Shown: positions 57,501-61,829, counted from the stretch's first letter. The stretch: 64,000 bases of DNA from Geotrypetes seraphini (GCF_902459505.1 NC_047096.1:18132501-18196500), one strand, 5' to 3'. Translations and numbers: made by a program. Notes: a model not told the origin generated them from the letters alone.

Positions 57501-60500
57501 GCACATTGTGTGGACGGCTTCATCGATTTGTCGATCAGAACTCCCAAGTTCCTTTCCTGGGAGGTCTCTCCAAGTACCGCCCCGGACATTCTGTATTCGT
57601 GCATGAGATTTTTGTTACCGACATGCATCACTTTTCACTTATCCACATTGAACCTCATCTGCCATGTCGATGCCCATTCCTCTTTTGGCGGTCATGGACA
57701 ACTTTCCCCAGGAAAGCACAGGGTGCAGTCCTGGAATTCTACCTGGTCACACCTCTCTTCTTGGAGTTGCATTGTTGAATGGGCGAGAAGGCACTGGCAG
57801 TGCTTTCCACCATCAGTATGTCAATCCCTCCCAAACAGCAGAGAGAGAGCAGTACTCAATTCACTTCATCATTCACCCTTTCATCCAGTTTTGGACCTCA
57901 AGGGCCTCAGTCACTCTCTGCGGGTTTCACACTTCCATATGGAGACCTTGCACTCGGTGATATCATCAGTGCATCCAGGAGAATTCTTAACTGCCCTGGA
58001 CCTCAAGGAGGTTTACCTACGTATTCACATATGGCCTCCTCAGCAGCAAGTTCTAGATTTGTGGTGCTGGGCTGTCACTTTCAGGATGATGCCCTTTGAT
58101 CTCACCACAGCCCCTCCAACATTTTCGAAAGTCATGGTGGTAGAAGCAGCCCATTTGAGGCGTCGGTAGATTGTTCTGGGTCATTGGATCATTCAGGCCT
58201 CATCCTTCAAAGATGGTAAGGTGGCCACAGCTGCCTTCATGGCTTTTCTTCAGTCTCTAGGCTGGGTCATCAATTTTCAGAAAAGCAGACTTGTTCCTGC
58301 ACAATGTCTGGAGGTTTTGTTTGATACCAGGAGGGAAGGTGTATTTTTTTCCCCAGCACAGGAAGGAGAAGCTAATTGTTCAAGCATTCTCTCTCCTTTA
58401 TCAGAGCAGCTTTTGGATGTAGGACTATGTGTAGTTGCTGGGGTCCATGATGATGGTGATAGAGATGGTTCCTTGGGCAAAGGCTCAAATGCGTCCTCTT
58501 CAGCTGTCCTTTCTCAGCCGCTGGCCTCTAGTCTCCAAGGACTACAGTGTTTACCTACCATGGACTCCATTGGCTCGGCAGACCCTGCGCTGGTGGTTGT
58601 CAGAGCAGAACTTGACCAAAGGGATTCCTTTTCCAGGCCTGCAATGGGAGGTTGTGACCGGTGTATGCCAGTTTGTTTGGCTGAGGCACTCACTATGTCA
58701 ATAACTTGGCCCAGAGCATGTGGTCACAGGAGGAGGTGGCCTGGTCTATCAATGCGTTGGAACTCCAGGTGATTCATCTGGCGCTGATAGTTTGGTCCTC
58801 TTTTTGAGTGGAGCACCAGTCAGGGTGTTCTCTGATGGAGAAAGTGTCACAGAGGTCTCAGTAGGCGATACGTTGGCCTCCAGTGACCACAACATGATAT
58901 GGTTCAACCTCAGGAAAGGTTTCACTAAGTCAAGCACATCAACTTTAAGGGCACAAACTTCGAAAGCATGGGAGATTATTCCAGGACAAGCAAACAGGTA
59001 TTCTCACTAGTGGGTGACATCATCCAACGGAGCCCCAATGCGGACGTCTCACAAGCATACTTGCTTGTAGAAACTTCAGAAGTTTCCAGTCGCCCGCACC
59101 GCGCGTGCGCGAGTGCCTTCACGCCCGATGCACCGGGCGTGTCTCCTCAGTTCTTACTTTTCCGCGGAGCTGAGAAGTCCATCTTCGACTCTCTGCGTGA
59201 AGTAACTTCACTTCTGCCTTCTAGACACACGGTTTTGGGTTCTTTTACTCATTTTTGTGGTCTTTTTGTTACGTTTTCTTGTTTTAAAAAAAAAAAAAAA
59301 TTCTTCCGTTCGTTCGACCGGGCAGGCCACGATGATGAGTTGGGTGGGACAGCATATCCTGTGTCTCTTGGCAACATACATTGCAGGTTCACTGAACGTA
59401 CAAGCAGATTTCCTTAACAGAATTCCTTGGATCCAGGGGAATGGGAGCTGTCCGAGGAGGCTTTTCAGCTGGTGGTGAGTCGCTGGTGCTTCCCTTCTTT
59501 TGATCTGATGGCCTCCAGGACCAATGCTGAAGTATCCCACTTCAGTTGTGAGAGAGAGCTGGGCTCTCTAGGCCTTTATGCGCTGAGTCTCCCCTGGCCA
59601 ATGATGGGCAGAGGATTTCAGCAGATTGTATTCCATGTGTGCTGGACTGGCCGAGGTGGCCATAGCACATGGACATACTTCATCTTCTGGATGGACAACC
59701 CCCAGCCTCTGCCAGGTGCTCAGGGATTGCTATGGCAAGATCTGGTCTTGATGGAGGATCCTTCTCTATTTGGTCTTATGACTTGACCATTGAAAAGTCG
59801 CATTTGAGGCACAAGAATTATGCAAACTGTGATTTACTACACTTTTGCAGGCTAGGAATCATTCTTATCTTGGTGGCCTGTGCAAGGGTGTGGAGGACCT
59901 TTTAGAGTTGGTGTGCAGAGAGGGCTATTTTGCACATACTGGCCTTTCTTCAGTTTGGATTGGAGAAAGAGTTGGCGCTCATCTAATCTCTACTCTCCCC
60001 TCAGCACTTAGCACTACCTATTACTAGCACTCACAAACCATCCCTTCCCTGCTAACATAGGCTCCTCCAGCCCCTCTCAATCTGTCTCCTGTTCTTTCTC
60101 TGCCACTCAACTCTTCTATCCACCTGGTCCATTCTCTGCTGCTCAGATATCCTTTATTATTGATAGGGACATAGCCCACCACTTTTTCTATTTCTGCATT
60201 TCTGTAGACCCTATTTCAGAGCTCTAGATGGCTCTTCATGACTACGAGCAATTCTGTGACAGGATTTGCAGGGCTGAGAATCTTTGCACACTATACAGTG
60301 TTTTCTTAGTGCCTCAAAGCACTCATTTGAATAAAAAGGTGATGTTGTGTGGCATGTATTCTGGCCCTCTTTTTCACTCCCATTTTTTCCAGTACTTGAA
60401 CAGAGAAAAGAGCCTTCTGGCTGAATGCAGGATAGAATTTTTCTTCTGGAGGTAAAGTTTTCAGTGACCCATTTGGCCAATAAAGTCACCCCAATGGTGC

Positions 60501-61750
60501 ACAATTTTCAACCTAAGTGAATTATGTGCTTGGATCATATGCACTTGATAGGCAGAATACCAAAGGAGGTCCAACCCTTAGGGTGCTTATAATGAGTGAT
60601 TTATCCTGAAAGAGTCTGGGGATGGTCTGTGAGAGTTTCTGTATGCTCTCCAATACTTTAGTAGGAATTTGGAAATGAAGTGTAAACTACTAATGACTCC
60701 AGTTTGCTGCCAAAATTGCTTTGTATTTGAAAGGATGTGCTAAATCGAGACAGAGCAGTTTCCCTTCTGCCCTGTGTCAGAAACCAGAAAAACAGGTCAG
60801 ATCACGCACTGGTAAGTATAGTGTGGGCACACATACTTTTATTAGTTCTAGTTAATGATGTAATTGAAAATGTATGTTTGTTCTGAATTTAAAAATGAGA
60901 GAAAAGTAAAGGAGAATTCAGTCCGAGGTGATGGTTCTGTTACAGATGTCCAATTTGCTCTATGATCACTGTGGCCAAGGGAGTTTTTGCTCTGTTTGAC
61001 AGAGGCTATCCTGTATAGTCCCCCCATGACTCTGCATCTCCAGGCTGGTCTCCTTGTAGCTAACAGTGGTATAACCTAGAAATTAGTTTTATGGGCTCCA
61101 GTGAAGTTATAGGCCTGGACATATGTCAGAATTAGGACCATATCAACTATTTGTATTTGATTCAGTTTGGCCCTAAATAGTGCCCCAAATACATTATTCG
61201 TATTCAGCCAAATAGTGATTTAAACTTGAATATGAATAATTCAGGGATATACCGTGCTATATCCTACTGAAATAAACACTTGATCTTTGATTTCATGTTG
61301 CTTCTTGTATTATTTGTTTTGTTAAGGCTCAATGCACATTATCCGTATTCTGCCGAATAGTAAAATATGCTATTCGATACAACTGGAACATCCAGAATGT
61401 ATTGAAGTTATCGGTCAAATACCCTTGGAGAAGGTGGATGTTGCAGGGGTGTGCATGCAGCTGGCAGATCACCTGTAAATGGGCACAAGTGTTAGGGTCT
61501 TCCTTTGCACTACTGCTCACACTTGTCCTCTCTTCTTCCTGCTGGATCCCAGGGGCAGAAGCATGGCCCCCAGGAGTCTGTCTGAAATTCGTTGGGGGAG
61601 ACCAGTTTGGTCACATCAACATGGTGCTGGTTCGGTCGCTGGAGCCTCAGGAGATGACAGATGTCAGTGTCCAGATGTGTAGCCCAAGCTCAGCTGGAAT
61701 GTATCAGGGACAGTGGCGCATGTGCACTGCCACAGGACTCTATTTTGGAG
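21426..61750 (+). CDS. ILRUN: ILRUN (C6orf106), exons 1-3 of a gene running off the window
   Basis: ILRUN is a cytosolic/nuclear regulator reported to damp antiviral and inflammatory transcription by acting on IRF3/p300. Three exons, 21426-21583, 44646-44800 and 61553-61750, join in phase into about 170 codons. The sequence starts [20 protein letters not shown], continues through [20 protein letters not shown] (UBA-like N-terminus), then [16 protein letters not shown]. The FW (NBR1-like) domain includes [28 protein letters not shown] and [14 protein letters not shown]. It is close to the human protein as I remember it (298 residues), so roughly 130 C-terminal residues must be encoded beyond 64000. 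All junctions are GT-AG. Introns 1 and 2 are 23.1 and 16.8 kb. No break is seen. Confidence 0.96.
21584..22540 (+). other. ILRUN: ILRUN intron 1, 5' part
   Basis: Starts gtaagc. GC-rich and purine-rich for about 600 bp (tail of the CpG island), then AT-rich. Nothing else is recognised. Confidence 0.6.
22541..24839. mobile_element. Decayed DNA transposon with ~500-bp inverted repeats
   Basis: The left arm (about 22541-23040) and right arm (about 24330-24839) are diverged inverted copies. Matching landmarks include 'tatctccacaagtattcca', 'gcagatcttaaactttacca' and 'aaaatctgcattagttt'. The 1.3-kb interior holds decayed plus-strand protein pieces in several frames: 23229-23621 (ends with [20 protein letters not shown]) and, near 23680-23830, [31 protein letters not shown] and ICWVP. 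These motifs look like a protein I associate with transposons in cnidarians and fish, but I cannot name its superfamily. Internal stops and frame shifts show it is dead. The right end meets an L1-clade fragment. Confidence 0.7.
23229..24060 (+). pseudogene. Remnant of transposon protein, family not identified
   Basis: The longest piece is 130 codons (23229-23621) with [20 protein letters not shown] and [20 protein letters not shown]. After a frame change, the 23670-23830 stretch gives the [17 protein letters not shown] motifs with an in-frame stop, and 23796-24035 is a 79-codon open stretch in another frame. Codon use is AT-rich like the surrounding DNA. A motif pair 'GTR-x-YH-x-F-x-P' and 'WWIG ... 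FM-x-PHG' probably marks one conserved protein. No catalytic domain is recognised. Confidence 0.5.
24840..26262 (-). mobile_element. L1-clade LINE fragment (ORF2 C-terminus and 3' end)
   Basis: At the low-coordinate end is a T run followed by 'aattctttattcattttcaa', the minus-strand poly-A end, as at 3068. In sense, a 224-codon frame (26261-25587) includes '[20 protein letters not shown]' and '[20 protein letters not shown]', and a later frame has '[16 protein letters not shown]', the Cys/His end typical of L1/Tx1 ORF2. 5'-truncated near 26262, with a frame change near 25600. No reverse transcriptase core is present. Confidence 0.8.
26469..26575. mobile_element. Short palindromic MITE (GGGCTTCTTCTATCAAAC ends)
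   Basis: 107 bp. Left 'cttctatcaaactgcgc' mirrors right 'gcgcagtttgatagaag'. Central GC-rich stem. No coding capacity; no sure target duplication. Confidence 0.75.
26640..26845 (+). mobile_element. Possible decayed tRNA-type SINE
   Basis: A 'ccatggttcaaatc' B-box-like motif (about 26724-26737) is followed by 'gactttgggcaactcacttc', resembling the SINE at 8579. The A box is not clear. Confidence 0.4.
26850..27232 (+). mobile_element. L2 LINE 3' fragment
   Basis: Encodes pieces like '[20 protein letters not shown]' then '[11 protein letters not shown]', with the tail 'cttgtaaaccacttagaact ... tataaaaataaagttatta' and an ATT repeat. The same tail recurs at 27795-27950. Confidence 0.8.
27669..28083. 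mobile_element. hAT MITE (TAGAGAATGACAC ends) with L2 tail inside
   Basis: Ends 'tagagaatgacacagtgac' and 'cactgtgtcattctcta' are inverted; the same family is intact at 61830. An L2 3' tail (about 27795-27950) interrupts the middle. Flanking 8-mers match at 6 of 8. Confidence 0.75.
28482..28691. mobile_element. Partial hAT MITE (same family as 27669 and 61830)
   Basis: Contains 'cccatgtcattctttagt', 'accagcattcttcaatgcaa' and the end 'ccctgtgtcattctctta', matching the family body and one terminus. The other terminus is missing. Confidence 0.65.
28692..30835 (+). other. ILRUN: ILRUN intron 1, weak relic then nothing recognised
   Basis: The 28700-29560 stretch, and possibly the preceding 28090-28480, has old GC-richer coding-like sequence reminiscent of the first-ORF region of DIRS elements, too decayed to assign firmly. 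A 26-bp tandem duplication lies at about 29074-29124 ('aaggagttaggggatgctag' twice). From 29560 to 30835 I see nothing. Confidence 0.3.
30836..31500. mobile_element. Possible Tigger-like (pogo) DNA transposon piece
   Basis: Starts 'tacactagaatctcagttaa' with 'gtcagttaactggcactc', the style of Tigger/MER2 termini next to a TA dinucleotide. The interior has four imperfect repeats of 'ggtcctgagcc(a/t)' (30940-31140). The right end is not clear. Confidence 0.4.
31630..32513 (+). mobile_element. L2 LINE ORF2 fragment
   Basis: Plus-strand remnants include '[14 protein letters not shown]' (the reverse-transcriptase palm motif region) and '[20 protein letters not shown]', then '[20 protein letters not shown]', then a tail. 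Several frame changes and stops. The tail is interrupted by the Tigger-like MITE at 32516 and resumes to about 33075. Confidence 0.8.
32516..32957. mobile_element. Palindromic Tigger-like MITE with TA target duplication
   Basis: 442 bp, inverted ends CACTTCCCCCTCC and GGAGGGGGAAGTG, flanked by TA on both sides (32514-32515, 32958-32959). The arms pair over long stretches, for example 'ggcaggagtgatcttcccac' against 'cgtgagaagatcgctcctgc'. It lies inside an L2 tail. Relatives occur at 37935 and 46110. The TA duplication and 'attcgcgaattccg' subterminal motif point to the Tc1-mariner/pogo group. Confidence 0.85.
33101..33186. mobile_element. Short palindromic MITE (TTTTACAAAACC family)
   Basis: 'cttttacaaaaccatagtg' on the left and 'gcgctttgtaaaag' on the right, with a C run before the left end. 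Fourth copy of this family in the window. Confidence 0.65.
33194..33724. mobile_element. Tigger-like DNA transposon, non-autonomous
   Basis: Left 'cagttgactccacctaagtg' and right 'cacttaaacggtgttgactg' are inverted, the right end is followed by TA, and internal 'ttaagcgcac(g/a)ct(t/c)cagtta' motifs recur in both halves. No protein frame is seen. Confidence 0.7.
33725..35589 (+). other. ILRUN: ILRUN intron 1, nothing recognised
   Basis: AT-rich. A 12-bp G run lies near 34709 and a CT-rich patch at 34740-34910. No gene or repeat family is recognised. Confidence 0.45.
35590..36312 (+). repeat. Unclassified element with hairpin-unit minisatellite
   Basis: From about 35945 to 36300 a unit of roughly 60 bp is repeated about six times. 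Its core is 'agcaggagggatgcccaatc' then 'cctcctgcc', self-complementary, with C runs between units. The upstream block has 'gcttatcgcagcaaggg' and 'ccctgccgtgataagttt', also an inverted pair. This is the reverse orientation of the element at 9760-10330. Long frames across it are artefacts of the repeat. Confidence 0.7.
36315..36579. repeat. Foldback element, ~113-bp arms
   Basis: Left arm 36315-36427 and right arm 36466-36579 are inverted copies, for example 'tttatccaatagattgattc' against 'gaatcgatctattggataaa'. The outer ends are 'gtttcaatccatacc' and 'tatggattgaaac'. The spacer is about 38 bp. No coding capacity. Confidence 0.85.
36740..37025 (+). mobile_element. L2-like LINE 3' fragment
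   Basis: Encodes '[20 protein letters not shown]' and '[11 protein letters not shown]', then the tail 'attgttaactgaattgagct ... cggcatataaatta' and 'attagattagatt'. A different tail subtype from that at 27 kb. Confidence 0.65.
37026..37735 (+). other. ILRUN: ILRUN intron 1, nothing recognised
   Basis: No repeat or gene recognised in about 700 bp. Confidence 0.4.
37935..38212. mobile_element. Tigger-like MITE, right end lost
   Basis: Begins CAGTACCCCCTCCAAATCTG right after TA (37933-37934) and includes a long inverted pair around 'gcagagccgtcatc' and 'gatgacggctctgc'. Related to 32516-32957. The right terminus is missing where CR1 sequence starts. Confidence 0.75.
38213..38680 (+). mobile_element. 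CR1 LINE 3' fragment
   Basis: A 128-codon frame has '[20 protein letters not shown]', '[20 protein letters not shown]' and '[20 protein letters not shown]', the C-terminus of CR1 ORF2. The 3' UTR runs '...ctgctgggcatgatgg ... cagcaattcttatgttctt'. Good frame integrity suggests a fairly young copy, but 5'-truncated. Confidence 0.9.
38681..40170 (-). mobile_element. CR1 LINE reverse-transcriptase fragment
   Basis: Minus-strand frames, in order: 39967-39386, with '[20 protein letters not shown]' and '[20 protein letters not shown]'; 39277-38888, with '[20 protein letters not shown]' and '[20 protein letters not shown]'; and 38906-38670, with '[20 protein letters not shown]'. This is the CR1 reverse transcriptase from finger to thumb and the C-terminal end. 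Frame changes separate the pieces, and the palm motif reads AED where CR1 usually has ADD. Its 3' UTR is missing where it abuts the plus-strand CR1 copy. Confidence 0.9.
40757..41740 (-). mobile_element. CR1 LINE fragment split by an L2-like insertion
   Basis: Minus-strand CR1 3' region (40757-41185) continues at 41451-41740, where the sense frame '[20 protein letters not shown]' then 'KFADDS' is the reverse-transcriptase palm region. The 41186-41450 block belongs to the L2-like repeat. Same CR1 subfamily type as 7551-8118. Confidence 0.82.
41186..41450 (-). mobile_element. L2-like LINE 3' fragment (ATGTA tail) inside CR1
   Basis: Starts 'gtacattacattacattagt' and 'ctcgcggttcaaggcgga', matching 10571 and 63667. 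It interrupts the CR1 copy, so it is the younger insertion. Confidence 0.75.
41741..42310 (+). other. ILRUN: ILRUN intron 1, nothing recognised
   Basis: AT-rich, no repeat family or gene seen. Confidence 0.4.
42311..42417. repeat. Short palindrome (MITE-like), ~30-bp arms
   Basis: 'gatactattgggcgtcccgg' on the left pairs with 'cgagacgtccaatagtatc' on the right around a loop of about 30 bases, with 'ctcaacg'/'cgtcgag' extending it. Confidence 0.7.
42530..42690. repeat. Imperfect inverted repeat
   Basis: 'gctgtagcgaaccttgcagg' pairs with 'gcctgctaggttcgctacag', and 'ccctctgccgcggtcccg' with 'cgggaccgcatcagaggg'. Possibly part of a larger hAT element whose right end is at about 43500-43575. 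Confidence 0.6.
42730..43290 (+). repeat. Purine-rich degenerate tandem array
   Basis: G/A-rich with recurring 'gggaaggaagtgggg', 'gagagatggtgga' and 'ggatggaaggaggg' motifs. On the complementary strand it produces long Pro/Ser/Phe-rich frames (up to 181 codons) that are composition artefacts. Confidence 0.6.
43391..43575. mobile_element. DNA-transposon pieces: TTTTACTAAG MITE and hAT end
   Basis: 43391-43500 has 'cttttactaagactaagg' mirrored by 'ccttaataaaagg' around a TTTA repeat. 43505-43575 ends 'gattgagtttgacacccttg', the inverse of a CAAGGGTGTCAAACTC-type hAT terminus. The matching left hAT end was not found. Confidence 0.55.
43576..43745 (-). mobile_element. tRNA-type SINE (CORE/MIR-like)
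   Basis: On the minus strand 'gcctagtggatagagctaca' is A-box-like and is followed by 'gtgaccctgggcaagtcact', the block seen in the SINE at 8579. Confidence 0.65.
43810..43905 (+). mobile_element. CR1 LINE 3' UTR tail
   Basis: 'ggactgctgggcatgatgga', 'ccactggtctgactcagcag' and the terminal 'ttcttatgttc' match the CR1 3' end at 38600-38680. Confidence 0.85.
43906..44035. repeat. Interspersed repeat, unclassified
   Basis: 'ctatagcgccaccagacgca' and 'agtccctgctcaaaagagct' then 'tacaatctaaac' form a block I associate with widespread tetrapod interspersed repeats; family not assigned. Confidence 0.4.
44646..44800 (+). CDS. ILRUN: ILRUN exon 2
   Basis: Acceptor ...cacag at 44641-44645, donor gtaaga at 44801. 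Encodes (W)[20 protein letters not shown], then [20 protein letters not shown] and [11 protein letters not shown]. Begins the FW domain. 155 nt, entering in phase 2 and leaving in phase 1. Confidence 0.97.
44801..46109 (+). other. ILRUN: ILRUN intron 2, 5' part
   Basis: AT-rich, then a G-rich run at 45771-45794 (two G tracts split by one C, on the plus strand). Around 45860-45970, 'atagctcacatctacc' and 'ggcggagatagagaaactga' suggest a DIRS-type or other repeat scrap; not assigned. Confidence 0.4.
46110..46430. mobile_element. Tigger-like MITE relic with L2 tail inserted
   Basis: 'tggtgtagcggtgaagtggg' on the left pairs with 'ccccgcttcaccgctagacc' on the right, as in the 32516 family. Between the arms, 46268-46345 carries a minus-strand L2 tail ('cttaggtttgtataccgcat'), the inverse of the tail at 12610-12640. 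Confidence 0.65.
46431..47160 (+). other. ILRUN: ILRUN intron 2, nothing recognised
   Basis: AT-rich, no repeat family or exon recognised. Confidence 0.4.
47161..47700 (-). mobile_element. L2 LINE 3' fragment
   Basis: The minus-strand 64-codon frame 47682-47488 reads '[20 protein letters not shown]' then '[18 protein letters not shown]', the end of L2-clade ORF2. The 3' UTR and tail occupy the low-coordinate side to about 47161. Confidence 0.85.
47872..48584. repeat. Large foldback element, ~220-bp arms, 14-bp flanking repeat
   Basis: The left arm (47928-48146) and right arm (48353-48580) are nearly perfect inverted copies; the right arm carries about 11 extra bases ('gttgaaggcga' region). 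The spacer is about 206 bp and contains a 'cctgacgaagcaacgaaacc' motif. A 14-bp direct repeat CTATTGAAGACATG occurs at 47872-47885 and at 48571-48584, overlapping the right arm's outer end. No protein frame of note. Confidence 0.88.
48600..48775 (+). mobile_element. CR1 LINE 3' tail
   Basis: 'ggattcaagacaaagttaga', 'caagttcctgctgaaccaga' and '...actggtctgacccagcag' with the end 'caattctta'. Follows the foldback element directly. Confidence 0.88.
48776..50116 (+). other. ILRUN: ILRUN intron 2, no gene; G-rich patch
   Basis: No gene is recognised. A G-rich stretch at 49860-49917 has several runs of 7-9 G. The complementary Pro-rich frames there (94-111 codons) are composition artefacts. Confidence 0.4.
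50117..50450. mobile_element. DNA-transposon-like repeat (TTTCCCCGAAAATAAG end)
   Basis: 'tgtgtttccccgaaaataag' with a second 'cccaaaaataagccctag' is a terminus seen in widespread non-autonomous elements of vertebrates. The remainder is GC-rich and unassigned; the other end is not found. Confidence 0.4.
50491..50677 (+). repeat. DIRS left inverted terminal repeat
   Basis: Contains 'tcactagtgggtgatgtcat' and 'cggacgtctcacaagcacgt'; the reverse complement is present at 56151-56354. Confidence 0.88.
50914..53034 (+). CDS. DIRS first ORF (Gag-like)
   Basis: 706 codons. The N-terminus has paired Cys motifs (CSKCQR, CLQCLG, CGPCS) as in other vertebrate DIRS first ORFs. The middle is a long Ser/Pro/Arg-rich low-complexity stretch, and the C-terminal half is a more ordered region that includes '[20 protein letters not shown]'. 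By family analogy it encodes the structural protein of the element. Frames in other phases across it are by-products of its high GC content. Confidence 0.85.
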   Translation: MSRPITGFKKCSKCQRAISLTDPHWRCLQCLGPDHIPKSCGPCSTLTARSFKRRCLLWESMFKMDAAKDPSASTSSDTSPVRAKPASTPPASSTAKPASLAPTPSTSSTSVPAPVSSVQVPLPSTVPPMVIKVPKATKQKHSTSKERDARAGGPPFGADPSLSASLRSVLEAQFVELMQTIGPGLIAAIQGDLPVPVQRGGPPPPPPPHRSTSTTDEDERGRAAIPTRQASLTDMPPLEPITPPRQHGTRPPIDTRSPGHSQEEFLRTPYQTWVASQEPAPQTQWRSTASSPIHLGASGDHAMHRRSRSPSRHRDGHRSRHSSWHSSRHSEVSPQKKLQRRGYSSSEASPPRGPEYEETPVPDSPCHSPMSTDLEASSSASPSHRPTLAEQLSFSSFLRQMADDLDVTLDTGSRYSKEYLDTMHLPNPPTESLRLPLHKLLDQTFMQCFETPYSISAIPSKLDARYRIVHHKGFEGPQLSHQSLLVESSLKRSHPSQVYASVPPGREGRTMDKFGRKFYQNSMMASRVLNYNFFFSSYLEFFLPVLRKFTPFIDNQARFEFEEVVASLSQLRLQLMQSSFDAFELSARAAASAVAMRRLAWLRTIDMDPNLQDRLANVPCAGADLFDESIETVTKKLSDHEKSFQSILRPKPKPQQSRPSRPPLIYQRRYMPRQTPAARQPAKRQPPQKSQQKPQPPAVPKAPQPF
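53101..55965 (+). CDS. DIRS tyrosine recombinase frame
   Basis: The open frame is 954 codons. The recombinase proper is the last third, about 54920-55965; the upstream part is the second reading of the RT region and may not be translated. The C-terminal part has the core-binding-like region ('[20 protein letters not shown]') and a catalytic domain ending near '[16 protein letters not shown]'. In DIRS elements this enzyme takes the place of an integrase. Confidence 0.85.
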   Translation: MGGHNYGPMGPHHHKRRILSSIPPGPPGPPSKRVSFKLDADRPSSSGSPNLTPASGCRAGPFRPIEPRVLLPVLPRPEENGRPATHFRPSGPQQVPGQREVSHVDSGFSIPPPRAERLVMLPGSQGGLHSHPHSPGLPKVPQISGGKSAPTVSSATIRPIFVPQSLHKVPGGSGRSTPGQGSTGIPIPRRLAHKGPVSPRGHFGGLGYNLLPPEFGLRDQLLQVSPTTHPVPPLHRSGPGHHPTPSIPTSATHGIPSSSLPVGVYSPNPTGETTDGAPGPYGLHSTCDTLCQTPPQDPPVDPGITVESDIRSTIQTHLSHTCSSAVSTLVDDLFESIQRFADALSPPSESSHDRFVELRMGGPPGGSPHPRILDQCGETTPNQSTGTQSHLQCAPSFPTPTPRHGNPHSHRQSGRHVLYQQARRHGLGPPLPGSSTSLGLGGAPQHPTQSSIHPGGEQRLSRQTKPPATTARMDSPFQPPSPNLHAMGDASDRPLCGSPQRQTASVLLQDLHSSPPRGRCFSTELGETISVCVPTIPADPEDSGQAETRTGNHDSNSSSVAQTTLVLPPTSTQQQGTSTTSSVSFTTYSTARITTSSQPAVSPPDSLAPLNVTPHQFSQEVREVLEASRKPATRQCYSQKWTRFSSWCVSKSKEPQRASLSSVLDYLLHLSQSGLKSTSIRVHLSAIAAFHQPLQGKPLSAHPVVARFMKGLFHVNPPLKPPPVVWDLNVVLSHLMKPPFEPLNRAPLKYLTWKVLFLVALTSARRVSELQALMADPPFTVFHHDKVVLRTHPKFLPKVVSEFHLNQSIVLPVFFPKPHSHHGESALHTLDCKRALAFYLDRTKPHRTTPQLFVSFDPNKLGRPVSKRTISNWMAACISFCYAQAGLSLPCKVTAHKVRAMAASVAFLRSTPIEEICKAATWSSVHTFTSHYCLDTLSRRDGQFGQTVLKNLFS
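53294..54937 (+). CDS. DIRS reverse transcriptase / RNase H
   Basis: 547 codons in a frame different from the recombinase. Order of parts: reverse transcriptase (includes '[20 protein letters not shown]' and '[15 protein letters not shown]'), RNase H around the middle ('[16 protein letters not shown]'), then a C-terminal block beginning '[17 protein letters not shown]' that corresponds to the methyltransferase-like part described for DIRS elements. Overlap with the recombinase frame is usual for this family. Confidence 0.88.
   Translation: MNRGFYSRYFLVPKKTGDLRPILDLRALNKFLVKEKFRMLTLASLYPLLEQNDWLCSLDLKEAYTHIPIHPASRKFLRFRVGNLHLQYRVLPFGLSSSPRVFTKCLVVVAAALRDRGLQVFPYLDDWLIKAPSAPEVTSAALATTYFLQNLGFEINFSKSHLQPTQSLPFIGAVLDTTRLRAFLPRQRMESLLHLCQSVSTRQTLPARQLMVLLGHMASTVHVTPFARLHLRIPQWTLASQWNQTSDPLSKRILVTPALRQSLLWWMTSSNLSRGLLMHSPPHQKVLTTDSSNYAWGAHLEGLRTQGFWTNAERLHQINLLELRAIFNALQAFQHLLHDMVILIRTDNQAAMYYINKQGGTGSALLCQEALRVWDWAVRHNTLLRAVYIQGENNVLADKLSRLLQPHEWTLHSSPLHQIFTQWGTPQIDLFAAPHNAKLPQFCSRIYTPHRLEADAFLLNWGKRFLYAFPPFPLIQKTLVKLKLERATMILIAPRWPRQPWFSLLLQLSSREPVPLPVFPSLLTQQQGSLLHPNLQSLHLTAWLLST
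56009..56106 (+). repeat. DIRS internal complementary region
   Basis: One half ('cacccactagtgagaatacc' onward) is complementary to the left outer end and the other half ('acagttgttatccaggga') to the right outer end. The family is thought to use it to circularise its cDNA. Confidence 0.8.
56151..56354 (+). repeat. DIRS right inverted terminal repeat
   Basis: Reverse complement of the left terminal repeat, continuing to 'ggtaagtaacattgc'. Confidence 0.88.
56355..56848 (+). other. ILRUN: ILRUN intron 2, no gene; long G run
   Basis: Contains 'ttgggggggggggggg' and a second G block at about 56644-56666. No repeat family or exon is recognised. Confidence 0.4.
56849..57690 (-). mobile_element. CR1 LINE 3' fragment
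   Basis: Minus-strand frames 57631-57362 ('VMH'-like '[20 protein letters not shown]' onward) and 57506-56958 ('[20 protein letters not shown]', '[20 protein letters not shown]') cover the CR1 ORF2 C-terminus, with one frame change between them. The 3' UTR ends at about 56850 ('aacataagaattgcc' on plus). Near-identical in design to the copy at 38 kb. Confidence 0.9.
57691..60040 (+). mobile_element. Old DIRS-type relic, broken, with a second DIRS end inside
   Basis: Plus-strand remnants of DIRS reverse transcriptase (57890-58800) and of RNase H and following parts (59330-59800). It is clearly broken, with many interruptions, and much older than the copy at 50.5 kb. A separate DIRS terminal segment (about 58966-59330) lies inside it. 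The relic's outer ends are not resolved. Confidence 0.75.
58966..59330 (+). mobile_element. DIRS left-end segment nested in the older relic
   Basis: 'ccaggacaagcaaacaggta', 'tcactagtgggtgacatcat' and 'tgtctcctcagttctta' match the left terminal region at 50503-50900, with visible divergence, followed by an A run and 'cgttcgaccgggcaggcc'. Only the terminal segment is present. Confidence 0.8.
60041..61552 (+). other. ILRUN: ILRUN intron 2, 3' part, nothing recognised
   Basis: AT-rich intronic DNA up to the acceptor '...ggatcccag' of exon 3. A pair of 'attcgtattcagc'/'tattctgccgaata' motifs at 61190-61375 hints at an old repeat. Confidence 0.4.
61553..61750 (+). CDS. ILRUN: ILRUN exon 3
   Basis: Acceptor ...cccag, donor gtaaga at 61751. 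Encodes (G)[19 protein letters not shown], then [20 protein letters not shown] and [20 protein letters not shown], ending TGLYFG(D/G). 198 nt, the core of the FW domain. Leaves in phase 1; the next exon is beyond the window. Confidence 0.97.
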
Positions 61751-61829
61751 GTAAGAGCAATGGTCTTATGAATTTACTATGGAACAGACTGTCTCATGCT
61801 TAGTAATGTTGTAGTTGACTCATTCTCAC

